Of a DNA stretch of 64,000 bases, positions 43,990 through 53,291 are shown piece by piece. Numbering within the stretch: position 1 is the first letter of the stretch; each line of letters opens with the position of its first letter. The position numbers were made by a program, and so were the translations under genes. The notes under the pieces are model-generated. The model was not told the DNA's origin. It saw only the letters and a list, made by a program, of their open reading frames with translations, and ran no database searches. This DNA is from Halocatena marina (lineage in GTDB: Archaea; Halobacteriota; Halobacteria; Halobacteriales; Haloarculaceae): NCBI RefSeq assembly GCF_023276375.1, contig NZ_JALLPK010000001.1, forward strand, positions 62,001-126,000, given 5' to 3'.

Positions 43990-45196
43990 AGACTATCTCT
44001 CCTCCTTTCATGACGGCTTCGACGTTGTTGACACCGAACGTGTATGGGATGTGGACGTGGCTTGGAGCATCGATGAGACTGAGGTCGGCTGGCGCTCCCT
44101 GCTCAAGCGTTCCTGTATCACGATCGAGTGCGCGCGCTCCGCCGTGGGTCGCGGCCACGATGGCTTCTGCGGGTGTCATCTCCATTCCAATACACCCCAG
44201 AGCGACGGCAAACTGCATACTTGGTGAGTGACAGTTTGGATTGAAGTCAGAGGCAAGCGCGACGGAGACGCCCTGTTCGAGAAATGCACGAGCGTCGGCG
44301 TATTCCGCGCCCAGCGAGAACGCCGTTCCAGGAAGCAACACAGGAGCGACGCCTGCTTCATCGAGTGCGTTGATGTCCGAGGAGTCGGCGTGGAGCAGGT
44401 GATCTGCGCTCATCGCTTCGAGTTCGGCAGCGAGCTGTGCACCCCCGAAATGAACGAACTCCTCGGCGTGGACCTTCGGTTGTAGTCCGTGCTCCGTGCC
44501 AGCTTCGAGAATTTGGCGTGACTGTTCGACGCTGAAAACGTCCGCTTCACAGAAGACATCACAGAACTCCGCGACGTCTTGGTCGACAACGGCTGGCAGT
44601 TGCTCGTCGATGACGATTTCGGTGTATTCGTCGCTGTCGTACGCTGGTGGTACTGCGTGTGCCCCCATGAACGTCGGAACCACGTCGACCGAATGCTCCT
44701 TGTCGGCGCGATCGAGGATGGACAGCATCCGGAGTTCTGTCTCTGTATCTAATCCGTAGCCGGATTTCACTTCCACCGTAGTCGTACCGTGAGCGAGCAT
44801 CACGTCTAAGTACCCGAGCAACCGATCGAGTAGCTCTTGATCCGTCGCTTCGCGGGTGGCCCGGACCGTTCGAAGGATGCCACCACCCTCCGCGAGAATC
44901 TCCTGATAGGTCGCCCCGCTGAGTTTCGCCTCGAACTCATCGGAGCGATCTCCCGCAAACAGCGCATGCGTGTGTGAATCGACGAATCCCGGAATAATTG
45001 CTTTCTCGCTCGCGTCAATGGCGTGCGCTGCGTTCTCCGGTGGATACTCGCGCGTCACAGCATCGTTCGGGCCGACCGCAGCGATCGTCCCATCGACGAC
45101 TGCGATGGCCCCGTCTTCGTGCTGCTTGAGCCTTGAGCGATCCTCCGCTGGTCCGACCACGATCTCGTTAGCGTCGTGGATGACCGTGTCGATCAT
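43979..45196 (-). CDS. hutI: Imidazolonepropionase
   Basis: A 405-residue amidohydrolase-superfamily enzyme that hydrolyses imidazolonepropionate to N-formimino-L-glutamate, third step of the pathway. Metal motif DSHTHALFAGDR near residue 74, KSGYGLDTETEL, the HAEEFVHFGGAQLA segment and ASDFNPNCHS are all family signatures. The start overlaps hutG's stop by four bases (ATGA) and its end overlaps hutH by 11 bases. Confidence 0.96.
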   Translation of the reverse strand: MIDTVIHDANEIVVGPAEDRSRLKQHEDGAIAVVDGTIAAVGPNDAVTREYPPENAAHAIDASEKAIIPGFVDSHTHALFAGDRSDEFEAKLSGATYQEILAEGGGILRTVRATREATDQELLDRLLGYLDVMLAHGTTTVEVKSGYGLDTETELRMLSILDRADKEHSVDVVPTFMGAHAVPPAYDSDEYTEIVIDEQLPAVVDQDVAEFCDVFCEADVFSVEQSRQILEAGTEHGLQPKVHAEEFVHFGGAQLAAELEAMSADHLLHADSSDINALDEAGVAPVLLPGTAFSLGAEYADARAFLEQGVSVALASDFNPNCHSPSMQFAVALGCIGMEMTPAEAIVAATHGGARALDRDTGTLEQGAPADLSLIDAPSHVHIPYTFGVNNVEAVMKGGEIVYDH

Positions 45197-46107
45197 GATT
45201 CAACCCCCATCCATGCGTTCAGAACGTGAGCGATAGCGCGCGCTCCTGCCATAGCAGTTCGGCCGTTGATATCCAGCGATGGCGCGCATTCGACGACTTC
45301 GAATCCAGCGACGCGATCGTCGCGAGCTACTTCTCGAAGCATTCGATAGAGTTCACGAGTCGTGAGTCCGCCCGGTGTCGGCGCGCTCACACCCGGTGCG
45401 GCTGGTGCATCCAGCACGTCGAGATCGAGACTGACGTAGATCCGATCCACGTCTGCCATCGCATCGAGTGTTGCTTGGATAGCAGCAGACGGGTTTGTGG
45501 CATCTTCGGCCGTGATGATGGTTCCCCGTTCCTCGACGTACGCTGCGTAAGCGGTCGAGTTTTCGAAATGGCGCGCCCCAACCACGGCGAACGCGTCGAG
45601 TCCGTCCTCGAACAGTTGACGATAGGGCGTGCCGCTCGATGGCTCGCCCGCACGACAATCGAGGTGAGCGTCGAAGCTCACGACCCCGACCGTATCAGAC
45701 GCGAGCAACGGACGGACGTTCGAGTATGTCATCGAGTTGTCGCCTCCAAGAAACACCGGGCGAGCATCGAGCTCGTGGACCTCACGTGCGATCGACGCTG
45801 CCGTGTCCTGTCTCGCAGCAACGTCTGCCTCCTCGGAAAAGCCAACGTCACCAAGATCACCAATGGAATCGACGGGGCCGCCCGTGAAGTGGTGCGTCTT
45901 CGTTCGGGCTAGTTCCGAACGCAGTTGTGACGGTCCCTTGCGCGCTCCCTTCCGCCCGATTACAGCTCGGTCAGTCGGTTCACCGAGCAAGACGGCAGCG
46001 TCGTCGTTCGCTTCGGCGAATGTTGTCGGTTCGACGACATCTCCGAACTGCTCGTCGTTCGGATCGTTCGACGGGCCATGCCAGCTGAATTGTGTTGATT
46101 CAATCAT
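45193..46107 (-). CDS. hutG: Formimidoylglutamase (arginase family) with Asn in metal site
   Basis: A 304-residue arginase-fold enzyme that hydrolyses formiminoglutamate to glutamate plus formamide, last step of the pathway. Binuclear metal motifs are SFDAHLDCR (D-A-H-x-D) and SLDLDVLD (D-x-D). The first motif, normally GGxH, reads GGDNSMTY, with Asn124 replacing the usual His ligand. Similar His-to-Asn change is known in some formiminoglutamases, so the enzyme may still work. Overlaps hutU and hutI by four bases each. Confidence 0.93.
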   Translation of the reverse strand: MIESTQFSWHGPSNDPNDEQFGDVVEPTTFAEANDDAAVLLGEPTDRAVIGRKGARKGPSQLRSELARTKTHHFTGGPVDSIGDLGDVGFSEEADVAARQDTAASIAREVHELDARPVFLGGDNSMTYSNVRPLLASDTVGVVSFDAHLDCRAGEPSSGTPYRQLFEDGLDAFAVVGARHFENSTAYAAYVEERGTIITAEDATNPSAAIQATLDAMADVDRIYVSLDLDVLDAPAAPGVSAPTPGGLTTRELYRMLREVARDDRVAGFEVVECAPSLDINGRTAMAGARAIAHVLNAWMGVES

Positions 46108-47846
46108 TCTCGGTTTTGTTGTTGCATCGGGACGTGGACGTTCGATCGGGTCGCTTCTTTGAGCGCTGTCTCGTAGCCCGCATCAGCGTGTCGGATGATG
46201 CCCATCCCGGGATCGGTCGTGAACACACGCTTTGCGGTCTCGCGCGCGCGATCAGTCCCATCGAGCACAACGTGGTTGTTGGCGTGTACCGCGTTCCCGA
46301 TGCCAACACCGCCACCGTCGTGAACGCTGACGATGTCTGCGCCTGCAGCGCAGTTGAGCAGCGCGTTCAGGATCGGCCAGTCAGCGATCGCGTCGCTCCC
46401 ATCTCTCATCGCTTCAGTTTCGCGGTGCGGGCTGGCGACGCTGCCAGCGTCGAGGTGATCGCGCGTAACGACGATCGGGGCGTCGATCTCTCCTTTGGCG
46501 ACGAGTTCGTTGATACAAAGCGCAAACTGCGCGCGCTCGGTGAGTCCTTCATCGTCGGTCTGGTACCCGAGCCAACAAACGCGGCTCGGAAGCCCCTGAA
46601 ACGACACCTGATCCTGTGCGAGTGTGATCCATCGGTGGAGGTGCTCTTTTTCTGGAAAGAGCTCGAGGACTGCCTCGTCCGTTGTATGAATGTCTTCTGG
46701 ATTCCCCGAAAGTGCGACCCATCGGAACGGTCCCTTACCTTGACAGAACAACGGACGGATGTACGCCGGTACGAACCCAGGAAAGTCGAACGGGTTGCGA
46801 TCGTCTGATTTGGAAGCCTTCCGTCGGTGTTCGTTCACCTGTCCACGGATGTTGTTTCCGTACTCGAAAGCAATCGCACCCTTCTCTTGCAGCCCAAGGA
46901 TGGCATCGACGTGCCGTTCCATCGTGTCCAACGAGTGCTCGACGTACTGCTCTGGATTCTCGTTGCGGAGCGCGTCGGCCTCCGCAACCGTGTAGCCGCT
47001 CGGATAATATCCTTCAAGTTCGTCGTGGGCGCTCGTCTGGTCAGTGACAACATCCGGAATGAAATCTCGATCGAGCATCGCTTCGAGCATGTCTGCGGCG
47101 TTCGTGTGAACGCCGACGCTGTACGGCTCGCCCGACTCTGCAGCCTCTTTCACTCGCTCGAGGGCCTCGTCGAGATTCTCGGTTTTATCCATGCAGTAGC
47201 CGGTCTCGATCCGCCGGTCGATCCGGCTCTCGTCCACTTCAGCAGCAATACAGACACCGTTGTTCATCGTCACCGCGAGCGGCTGTGCGCCCCCCATTCC
47301 GCCGAGTCCACCCGTTACGACGATTCGTCCACGGAGATCTCCCTGATACTGCTGTCGAGCGAGCTCAGCGAGCGTTTCGTACGTGCCCTGAATGATCCCT
47401 TGCGTTCCGATGTACGCCCACGATCCAGCGGTCATCTGGCCGTACATGATCAGTCCCTTCGCTTCGAGTTCGTGGAACTGCTCCCAGTTATCCCACTTCC
47501 CGACGAGATTCGAATTCGCAATCAGCACTCGTGGAGCCTGCTCGTGCGTTCGAAACCGTCCGACAGGCTTCCCCGACTGCACTAGCAGCGTCTCATCGTT
47601 CTCCAATTGTCGGAGTTCCTCCACGATCGCGTCGTATGCGTCCCAGCTCCGAGCAGCGCGTCCGGTCCCCCCATAGACAACGAGATCCTCCGGGCGCTCG
47701 GCCACCTCTGGATCGAGGTTGTTGTTCAACAGCCGGAAGGCGGCCTCCTGTCTCCAGCCCTTGCATTCGAGGTCTGTTCCCGTTGGTGAGCCTCGAAACG
47801 CCTGCCACTGTTCGCTCGGCGTCTCTCGGGTTGTCTGTCTGTCCAT
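46104..47846 (-). CDS. hutU: Urocanate hydratase
   Basis: A 580-residue enzyme that adds water to urocanate giving imidazolonepropionate, using tightly bound NAD+ as an electrophile. The N-terminal region carries [11 protein letters not shown], the NAD site has [15 protein letters not shown], and the conserved Cys-containing [11 protein letters not shown] and [13 protein letters not shown] segments are present near the C-terminus. Length is at the upper end of normal. The true start is the ATG ending at 47846 ([10 protein letters not shown]); the frame extends to 48080 through a separate small zinc-ribbon gene. First gene of the hut operon, whose reading order is U-G-I-H. Confidence 0.96.
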   Translation of the reverse strand: MDRQTTRETPSEQWQAFRGSPTGTDLECKGWRQEAAFRLLNNNLDPEVAERPEDLVVYGGTGRAARSWDAYDAIVEELRQLENDETLLVQSGKPVGRFRTHEQAPRVLIANSNLVGKWDNWEQFHELEAKGLIMYGQMTAGSWAYIGTQGIIQGTYETLAELARQQYQGDLRGRIVVTGGLGGMGGAQPLAVTMNNGVCIAAEVDESRIDRRIETGYCMDKTENLDEALERVKEAAESGEPYSVGVHTNAADMLEAMLDRDFIPDVVTDQTSAHDELEGYYPSGYTVAEADALRNENPEQYVEHSLDTMERHVDAILGLQEKGAIAFEYGNNIRGQVNEHRRKASKSDDRNPFDFPGFVPAYIRPLFCQGKGPFRWVALSGNPEDIHTTDEAVLELFPEKEHLHRWITLAQDQVSFQGLPSRVCWLGYQTDDEGLTERAQFALCINELVAKGEIDAPIVVTRDHLDAGSVASPHRETEAMRDGSDAIADWPILNALLNCAAGADIVSVHDGGGVGIGNAVHANNHVVLDGTDRARETAKRVFTTDPGMGIIRHADAGYETALKEATRSNVHVPMQQQNRE

Positions 47847-47940
47847 GTCCCGACTGTACGCCGCCCAGATACACGAGTGAGGAACCTCCTCATGGCGGGT
47901 GTTTTTTATGTACTGATGCTTGTATCGAGCAAACGACTGA

Positions 47941-48108
47941 TTAGCTCGTTTCAGAGCACTCGGGACACAGTCCAGCCCACTCAGACTGATTCGCGGGCCC
48001 GACGACGCCATCGATCGAGAGATTCGTCCACCCTTCAGATCTTGCCACGTGTTCATCAGCGTACGATTCTGTCGTTCCACACCGAGAGCAGACGATAAAG
48101 GAACTCAT
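47941..48108 (-). CDS. 55-residue zinc-ribbon protein
   Basis: A short gene read directly from the sequence: ATG ending at 48108 and TAA at 47941-47943. The protein begins [20 protein letters not shown] and ends in [10 protein letters not shown]. It has two Cys pairs, C7-x2-C10 and C48-x2-C51, separated by about 37 residues, so it probably folds around one zinc ion. Composition is acidic as expected for a halophile. Such tiny zinc-finger proteins are common and mostly unstudied in haloarchaea. It lies 94 bases upstream of hutU on the same strand and is divergent from the ahbAB gene; function unknown. Confidence 0.75.
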   Translation of the reverse strand: MSSFIVCSRCGTTESYADEHVARSEGWTNLSIDGVVGPANQSEWAGLCPECSETS

Positions 48109-48191
48109 GTGCGAGTACAAAACAGCCGTCTCGTATTTGTGATCGCCGGTCCGAGCGCGTCGTTTATCAGTCGATGGCGTCGAGAGAGCAT

Positions 48192-49262
48192 ATGAGCACG
48201 GTCGAACAGTTGGACCGAACAGATCGGGCGATCATCAACGCGTTTCAGGGTGGATTTCCGGTCGTCGAGCATCCGTTCGAGCCAGCAGCAACAGCACTTC
48301 AGAATCGATCGATTGATCTCACGGCTGATGAACTCCTCTCGCGGATCAAGACACTCGATGATGAGGGTGTACTCACGCGGTTTGGAGCGCTCGTCAACGC
48401 AGAAGAGATCGGTGGGACGGCCACACTCGTTGCGATGCACGCACCTGAGGATCGGTTCGACGAGATCACAGAGCAAGTAAACGCGCACCGAGAGGTGGCA
48501 CACAACTACGAGCGAGAGCACCCACATCTGAACATGTGGTTCGTCGTGTCGGTGGCCGATTCCGACCGCGTCGAACAGGTGCTCGATGCCATCGAATCAG
48601 AGACCGGCCAGCAGACGTACAACATGCCGAAACAGCGCGAGTTCCGCGTTGAGGCGAAGTTCTTCCTCGACGGTCCGATTAATGACGGCGACATCGACTG
48701 TTCCGGACTGGGACCCGGCCCCGACGTGACACCGTCCGATCGGACGACGATCACGCCTGACGAACGCGAACTGGTACTCACAATTCAGGACGGCTTTCCA
48801 CTCACTCCAACGCCGTATCTCGACATCGCTGAGAGCATTGGTCAGTCACGAGAGTGGGTGCTCGAAACGATCGCTCGGTTCGATCGTGAGGGAAAAATTC
48901 GACGCGTAGGCGTGATTCCGAATCACTACGCGCTCGGTTACACGGAAAACGGAATGACAGTCTGGAACGTTCCAGATGAGCTTGTCAGTGAGGTCGGACC
49001 AGCAATCGCCTCGCTCGGATATGTCACCCACTGCTATCAGCGTCCGCGCCACGAAGGCGTATGGCCGTACAATTTCTTTGCGATGACCCACGGACGCAGC
49101 GAGAGCGAGAGCCAAGCGCGCATCGAGCGTGTTCACGAACGAATGGGCGAGTTCTGGGACGTCGGCGACGCCGATTGGGACACGCTGTTCTCAACTCAGG
49201 TGTTGAAGAAAACAGGTATCCGACTCGACGAGCGGATGGAAACGAATACACAGACGCCGTGA
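48192..49262 (+). CDS. Fused siroheme decarboxylase AhbAB (Lrp/AsnC fold)
   Basis: About 356 residues, with two tandem AsnC-type units, each a winged helix followed by an alpha-beta domain (about 1-160 and 185-350). In archaea such proteins are not regulators but AhbA and AhbB, which decarboxylate siroheme to didecarboxysiroheme in heme synthesis; here both halves sit in one chain. Supporting segments are EREHPHLNMWFVVSV in the first half and CYQRPRHEGVWPYNFFAMTHG in the second. Context is decisive: the stop overlaps precorrin-2 dehydrogenase (GTGA) and hemA follows. Start MSTVEQL at 48192 is preferred to an ATG 18 bases earlier. Confidence 0.85.
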   Translation: MSTVEQLDRTDRAIINAFQGGFPVVEHPFEPAATALQNRSIDLTADELLSRIKTLDDEGVLTRFGALVNAEEIGGTATLVAMHAPEDRFDEITEQVNAHREVAHNYEREHPHLNMWFVVSVADSDRVEQVLDAIESETGQQTYNMPKQREFRVEAKFFLDGPINDGDIDCSGLGPGPDVTPSDRTTITPDERELVLTIQDGFPLTPTPYLDIAESIGQSREWVLETIARFDREGKIRRVGVIPNHYALGYTENGMTVWNVPDELVSEVGPAIASLGYVTHCYQRPRHEGVWPYNFFAMTHGRSESESQARIERVHERMGEFWDVGDADWDTLFSTQVLKKTGIRLDERMETNTQTP

Positions 49263-49897
49263 TTCCACTGCTGCACGATTTCGCTGGTGCCCGCGTGCTC
49301 GTCTTTGGTGGAGGAGCCGTCGGTGCGCGCCGATCTCGGACGTTCGCCCACGAAGCCGAGGTGTTCGTCATCAGTCCCACGTTCGCTGACGCGTCGTTCG
49401 GAACGGCAGAGCGCATCCGTGCGGCGCCCACTGCCAACGACGTTGGTGGCTGGATCGACCGGATCGAACCGGCGCTCGTGGTCGCCACAACGGACGACGA
49501 GGAACTGAACGACGCTATCGCCGCCGCTGCCCAAGACCGCGCTGTGCTCGTGAACCGCGCAGATCGAGCGGGCGAACGGGACGTGGGAAGCGTTGCCGTC
49601 CCCGCTATGGTGCGTGCGGATCCAATCGTCGTCGGCATCGCTACTGGAAGCCCGGCGCTGAGTCGCGTTCTCCGAGAACGCATTGAGCAGGAGATCGAGG
49701 GAGCAGATGAACTAGCCCGGATCACAGGAGCACTCCGTGCAACGTTGCAAGACAGTCACCCACCCGAAGAACGACGGGCTGCCGTACGCGCAGTCGTCCG
49801 ATCCGAACGCGTTTGGAAGGCTTTAGGTGAAGGCAGTGCAAAAACGGATCAAGTAGTGAGAGAAGTCATTACTGCTGAATTGGGTGATACGGAATGA
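49259..49897 (+). CDS. Precorrin-2 dehydrogenase (siroheme synthase N-terminal domain)
   Basis: A 212-residue NAD-dependent dehydrogenase that converts precorrin-2 to sirohydrochlorin. The Rossmann motif is VFGGGAVGARRS (near residues 14-25), followed by VISPTF and VVATTDDEELN, and the helical C-terminal domain carries GIATGSPALSRVLRERIE typical of Met8p/CysG N-terminal units. It has no uroporphyrinogen methyltransferase domain. GTG at 49259 is the start because it overlaps the ahbAB stop as GTGA; the long frame upstream (49061) runs antisense-free through ahbAB in another frame and is not coding. It overlaps hemA by four bases. Confidence 0.9.
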   Translation: MIPLLHDFAGARVLVFGGGAVGARRSRTFAHEAEVFVISPTFADASFGTAERIRAAPTANDVGGWIDRIEPALVVATTDDEELNDAIAAAAQDRAVLVNRADRAGERDVGSVAVPAMVRADPIVVGIATGSPALSRVLRERIEQEIEGADELARITGALRATLQDSHPPEERRAAVRAVVRSERVWKALGEGSAKTDQVVREVITAELGDTE

Positions 49898-51252
49898 CGG
49901 TCGGATATGGCATCATCAGTGGGTTTAGCGTAGCTCACGGTCACGCAGACCTCGATACGATCGAACTTGCCTGTACGACACGTGATACGTCCGTCGTCGA
50001 GTCGCTTCTCGAACACGCGTCTGTCACCGAAGCCGTTTGCCTCCAAACGTGCAACCGCTCGGAGGCGTACGTCGTTACTGAATCGCCCAAAGACGGGCAC
50101 GATGCACTCTCATCAGTCGTGCGTGATGTTCCATCTGATGCTGTCCGCGAACTCGGGCACGAAGAATCGCTTCGGCATCTCATGCGCGTCTCTTGCGGGC
50201 TCGAATCGATCGTGCTCGGCGAGGATCAGATCCTCGGACAGCTCCGCGAAGCGTATCTGAGCGCTCGATCGATGGACGCTATCGGACCGATGCTCGAAGA
50301 AGCGCTTACGAAGGCGCTTCACGTCGGTGAACGGGCCAGAACTGAGACAGAGATCAACGAAGGCGTCGTATCGCTGGGAAGCGCCGCGGTCCGACTCGCC
50401 GCACGCGATATCGATCTCGACGACGCTTCGGCACTCGTCGTCGGTGCGGGCGAAATGGGAACGATCGCCGCCAGTTCGTTGGCAGCCGAGGCCGACCAAC
50501 TCGTCATCGCAAACCGGACCATTCCACACGCAGAACACATCGCAGGAACGATCGATGGCGCTGAGGCCATCGGACTCGAGGCATTGCCGTCGGCGCTTGC
50601 CGAAAGCGATGTTGTTGTGAGCGCAACAGGGAGCGATTCGACGGTTATCGACAGTTCGATGCTCGAAGAAGCTAGCACAACGCTCCTCATCGATATCGCC
50701 CAGCCGCGCGATATCGCTTCTGATGTAGATTCTATTCCGAGCATTACCCGCCACGATCTCGCTTCCCTCGAATCGATCACTGACGAGACGACCGCCAATC
50801 GGCGCGCTGCTGCCGAAGAGGTTGAGGCGATGATCGACGAGGAAACCGAACGGCTCCTCACCCAATATAAGAGAAAGCGTGCTGACGAGGTCATCGCTGT
50901 CATGTACGAGGCTGCAGAAAGTGTGAAACAACGAGAACTGTCGACTGCTTTCTCGCAACTTGAAGCGACCGGCGAACTCTCCCCTGAACAACAGGAAATC
51001 GTTGGATCACTTGCTGACGCGATCGTTGGTCAACTACTCTCTGCCCCAACGAAGAGCCTCCGCGATGCCGCAGAACGAGACGACTGGTCTACAATCAATA
51101 CTGCACTACAACTGTTCAATCCCAGATTCGACGAACGTGACCAGACGCAATCTCAGTCCCAGTTCCCGTCGCTATCACGACCGCAGCGCGCACACAGTCA
51201 GGAGTCTGGGACACAGAAGCAAGAACTAGTAGACCAGCAGGGCGACGACTGA
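49894..51252 (+). CDS. hemA: Glutamyl-tRNA reductase
   Basis: A 452-residue enzyme that reduces glutamyl-tRNA to glutamate-1-semialdehyde with NADPH, the committed step of tetrapyrrole synthesis. The catalytic Cys53 is in LQTCNRSEAY, the GLESIVLGEDQILGQ motif follows, and the Rossmann part has VVGAGEMGT. The helical dimerisation domain (about 295-400) is followed by an extended Gln/Ser-rich tail (about 410-452). ATG at 49894 overlaps the previous stop (ATGA). This completes an ahbAB-sirC-hemA unit for heme via siroheme. Confidence 0.96.
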   Translation: MTVGYGIISGFSVAHGHADLDTIELACTTRDTSVVESLLEHASVTEAVCLQTCNRSEAYVVTESPKDGHDALSSVVRDVPSDAVRELGHEESLRHLMRVSCGLESIVLGEDQILGQLREAYLSARSMDAIGPMLEEALTKALHVGERARTETEINEGVVSLGSAAVRLAARDIDLDDASALVVGAGEMGTIAASSLAAEADQLVIANRTIPHAEHIAGTIDGAEAIGLEALPSALAESDVVVSATGSDSTVIDSSMLEEASTTLLIDIAQPRDIASDVDSIPSITRHDLASLESITDETTANRRAAAEEVEAMIDEETERLLTQYKRKRADEVIAVMYEAAESVKQRELSTAFSQLEATGELSPEQQEIVGSLADAIVGQLLSAPTKSLRDAAERDDWSTINTALQLFNPRFDERDQTQSQSQFPSLSRPQRAHSQESGTQKQELVDQQGDD

Positions 51253-51263
51253 TCTGCTTTGCT

Positions 51264-51626
51264 CTATCGCTGCTCGTACTGTTCTCGATCTTGTTTTTCA
51301 CTTGGTCTGTTCGTCGTTCGGGCAACGTAGACCGCAGCGAGTAGGAGGCCCGCCATGAGAAAGTCGACTCCGTGTTCGATGAGGTGGTGTGTTTCGAGAT
51401 CGATGAGTCCTGTCAGCATCAACCCACCGAGCGTAACTCGTAATCCGAGCATGCCGATCGCCAGCGTCACCAGCAAGTACGACCACGAGCGACGGCGAAT
51501 CAAGGCGGCGACGGCAAGCGCTAGTATACTGAGAGATGCCAGACCAGAAAGCACGAGAACAAGCACCAACGAGTGATCAGTGCTGACGCCGGTTACCACC
51601 TCGTGTAGTAGTGTAGGTACGCTCAT
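51264..51626 (-). CDS. Small membrane protein, unknown function
   Basis: A 120-residue protein with three predicted membrane helices (about 16-40, LVLVLVLSGLASLSILALA; 48-72, YLLVTLAIGMLGLRVTLGG; 85-105, GVDFLMAGLLLAAVYVA). A His-rich short loop LETHHLIEHG lies before the last helix and could bind metal or heme. It resembles haloarchaeal short membrane proteins I cannot name with confidence. Start MSVPTLL (ending 51626); the frame extends upstream into DNA without protein character. It follows gcvH by 89 bases on the same strand and converges with hemA. Confidence 0.65.
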   Translation of the reverse strand: MSVPTLLHEVVTGVSTDHSLVLVLVLSGLASLSILALAVAALIRRRSWSYLLVTLAIGMLGLRVTLGGLMLTGLIDLETHHLIEHGVDFLMAGLLLAAVYVARTTNRPSEKQDREQYEQR

Positions 51627-51715
51627 TCGGTTACTGTCCGATGTTGATGGATTCGTCTGGAACAGACGAAAGGATTCTGGTGAACGAATCGAACGTCTTC
51701 TTGTCGTTGAGACTG

Positions 51716-52105
51716 CTACTCGATCTGTTCTTCGTACTCTTTGGCCGTGAGCAGCGTTTCGATATTGTCGGTGTCGATGTCTTCGAGTTCGAGCATCCAC
51801 CCATCACCGTACGGATCGTCGTTGACGAGTTCGGGTGCATCGAACAGTTCCTCGTTCACCGCGCTGACTGTTCCCGAAAGCGGGGCGTACAGATCCGAGA
51901 CGGCCTTGATGGATTCGACAACACCGAATTCTTTCTGTTGTGTCAGTGTTTCTCCCGTGTCGGGAACCTCGACGAATACGATATCCCCGAGCTCATCCTG
52001 TGCGAACTCTGAGATACCGATACGTGCAGTTTCGTCGTCGGTGTCGATACGTGCCCATTCGTGCGTTTCTAGGTATCGGAGATCGTCTGGAGTGTCGAAG
52101 CTCAT
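51716..52105 (-). CDS. gcvH: Glycine cleavage system H protein
   Basis: A 129-residue H protein that carries the aminomethyl group on a lipoylated lysine between the P, T and L proteins of glycine cleavage. The lipoyl-lysine is Lys67 in [15 protein letters not shown], and the fold's strands ([30 protein letters not shown] in pieces) are complete. Start MSFDTPD (ending 52105) overlaps the gcvT stop by one base (TAATG), so translation is coupled. Confidence 0.96.
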   Translation of the reverse strand: MSFDTPDDLRYLETHEWARIDTDDETARIGISEFAQDELGDIVFVEVPDTGETLTQQKEFGVVESIKAVSDLYAPLSGTVSAVNEELFDAPELVNDDPYGDGWMLELEDIDTDNIETLLTAKEYEEQIE

Positions 52106-53181
52106 TATTCTATGGAATGTTCGAAGGGTGGGTTCGTGATGTATGCTGCTTTTTCTCGTCCGCGGATGTCGATCCAAACGTCTGTCTCCGGATCGGCATA
52201 CTCAGCGGGAACGTATCCGAGTGCGATCGGCCTTTCGAGCGTCGGACTCATCGTTCCACTGGTGACGGTACCGATGATTCGTTCGTCGGCGTCGACGATG
52301 TCGTAGCCGTGGCGAGGAACTCCCCGCTCGGTGAGTTCGATTCCCACGAACTGCTCGTCGGGATCTGTCTGCTCAGCAAGTTCGTCGCGTCCGACGAACT
52401 CCGTATCGAGCGCGACGACGAAGCTGATTCCTGCCTCGAACGGCGTTCGGGGATTTTCTTCGTGATGGAAATCCTGACCGGAGAGGAGAAACCCCTGTTC
52501 GAGCCGGAGGGTATCGCGGGCACCTAATCCACAGGGCTGACAGTCGAACGCTCCCCACACCGTCTCCGCATCGTCCCACGGCACAATCAGTTCGAACCCA
52601 TCTTCGCCTGTGTACCCCGTGCGAGACGCGAGACACTCGATGCCATCGATGGTGACTGTCTTGATTTCGAAGCTATCTATCGCTTGTGTGGTCTCTGTGG
52701 CCGAATCGACGAGGTCCACGCTGTCCGGTCCTTGCACGGCGAACATCGCGTACTGCTCGGTCGTGTTCTCGATTGTACAGTCAAGTTCCCACTCATCCCG
52801 ATGCGTTCGCCAGCGTTCTTCTATCTCCTCGTCGTGGCCAGCGTTCGGAACGAACAGATACCCGTCATCGAGACTGTAAACGACTGTATCGTCGATGAGA
52901 ATCCCGCTCTCGTCGGTGATCGCCGAGTACTGACCCACCCCAGATGAGAGTTTCCGTACGTCGTTCGTGGTGAGCCGCTGCATCAGTTCGGTCGCATCAG
53001 GACCACGCACTTCGATCTCGCCCATGTGCGAGACGTCGAATAGCCCGGCTGATTCCCGGACAGCCTCGTGCTCAGTCCTGATGGAATCGAACTCCACTGG
53101 CATATCCCACCCGCCAAATTCCGTGAACTTCGCCCCCCGATCCGCGTGTACGTCGCGCAACGGCGGCGTTCGTAGGACCAT
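52105..53181 (-). CDS. gcvT: Glycine cleavage system T protein (aminomethyltransferase)
   Basis: A 358-residue folate-dependent aminomethyltransferase that takes the methylene group from the H-protein arm to tetrahydrofolate, releasing ammonia. The N-terminal [24 protein letters not shown] (in pieces), [14 protein letters not shown] and catalytic Asp-containing [15 protein letters not shown] are family hallmarks; the C-terminal barrel ends [12 protein letters not shown]. Start MVLRTPP (ending 53181) is used; the open frame runs to 53346 with a long basic leader that I regard as non-coding. gcvH follows directly; no gcvP is in this window. Confidence 0.95.
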   Translation of the reverse strand: MVLRTPPLRDVHADRGAKFTEFGGWDMPVEFDSIRTEHEAVRESAGLFDVSHMGEIEVRGPDATELMQRLTTNDVRKLSSGVGQYSAITDESGILIDDTVVYSLDDGYLFVPNAGHDEEIEERWRTHRDEWELDCTIENTTEQYAMFAVQGPDSVDLVDSATETTQAIDSFEIKTVTIDGIECLASRTGYTGEDGFELIVPWDDAETVWGAFDCQPCGLGARDTLRLEQGFLLSGQDFHHEENPRTPFEAGISFVVALDTEFVGRDELAEQTDPDEQFVGIELTERGVPRHGYDIVDADERIIGTVTSGTMSPTLERPIALGYVPAEYADPETDVWIDIRGREKAAYITNPPFEHSIE

Positions 53182-53291
53182 ATCCCACCCACGAGCCGAA
53201 CGATGTAATCGTTTGCTTCTCGGTCCAACGCAGCAGAGCCGTGCCTGTTCTCCCCGCCACGACAGTCTGGATCCACCGTGAACGGTGTCTT

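Noticed and set aside
47847..48080. N-terminal extension of hutU
   Set aside because: The family begins at MDRQTT; the upstream DNA encodes a separate zinc-ribbon protein in another frame.
49061..49258. 66-residue extension of the precorrin-2 dehydrogenase frame
   Set aside because: It lies inside ahbAB in a different frame and is Arg-rich; the GTG overlapping the ahbAB stop is the natural start.
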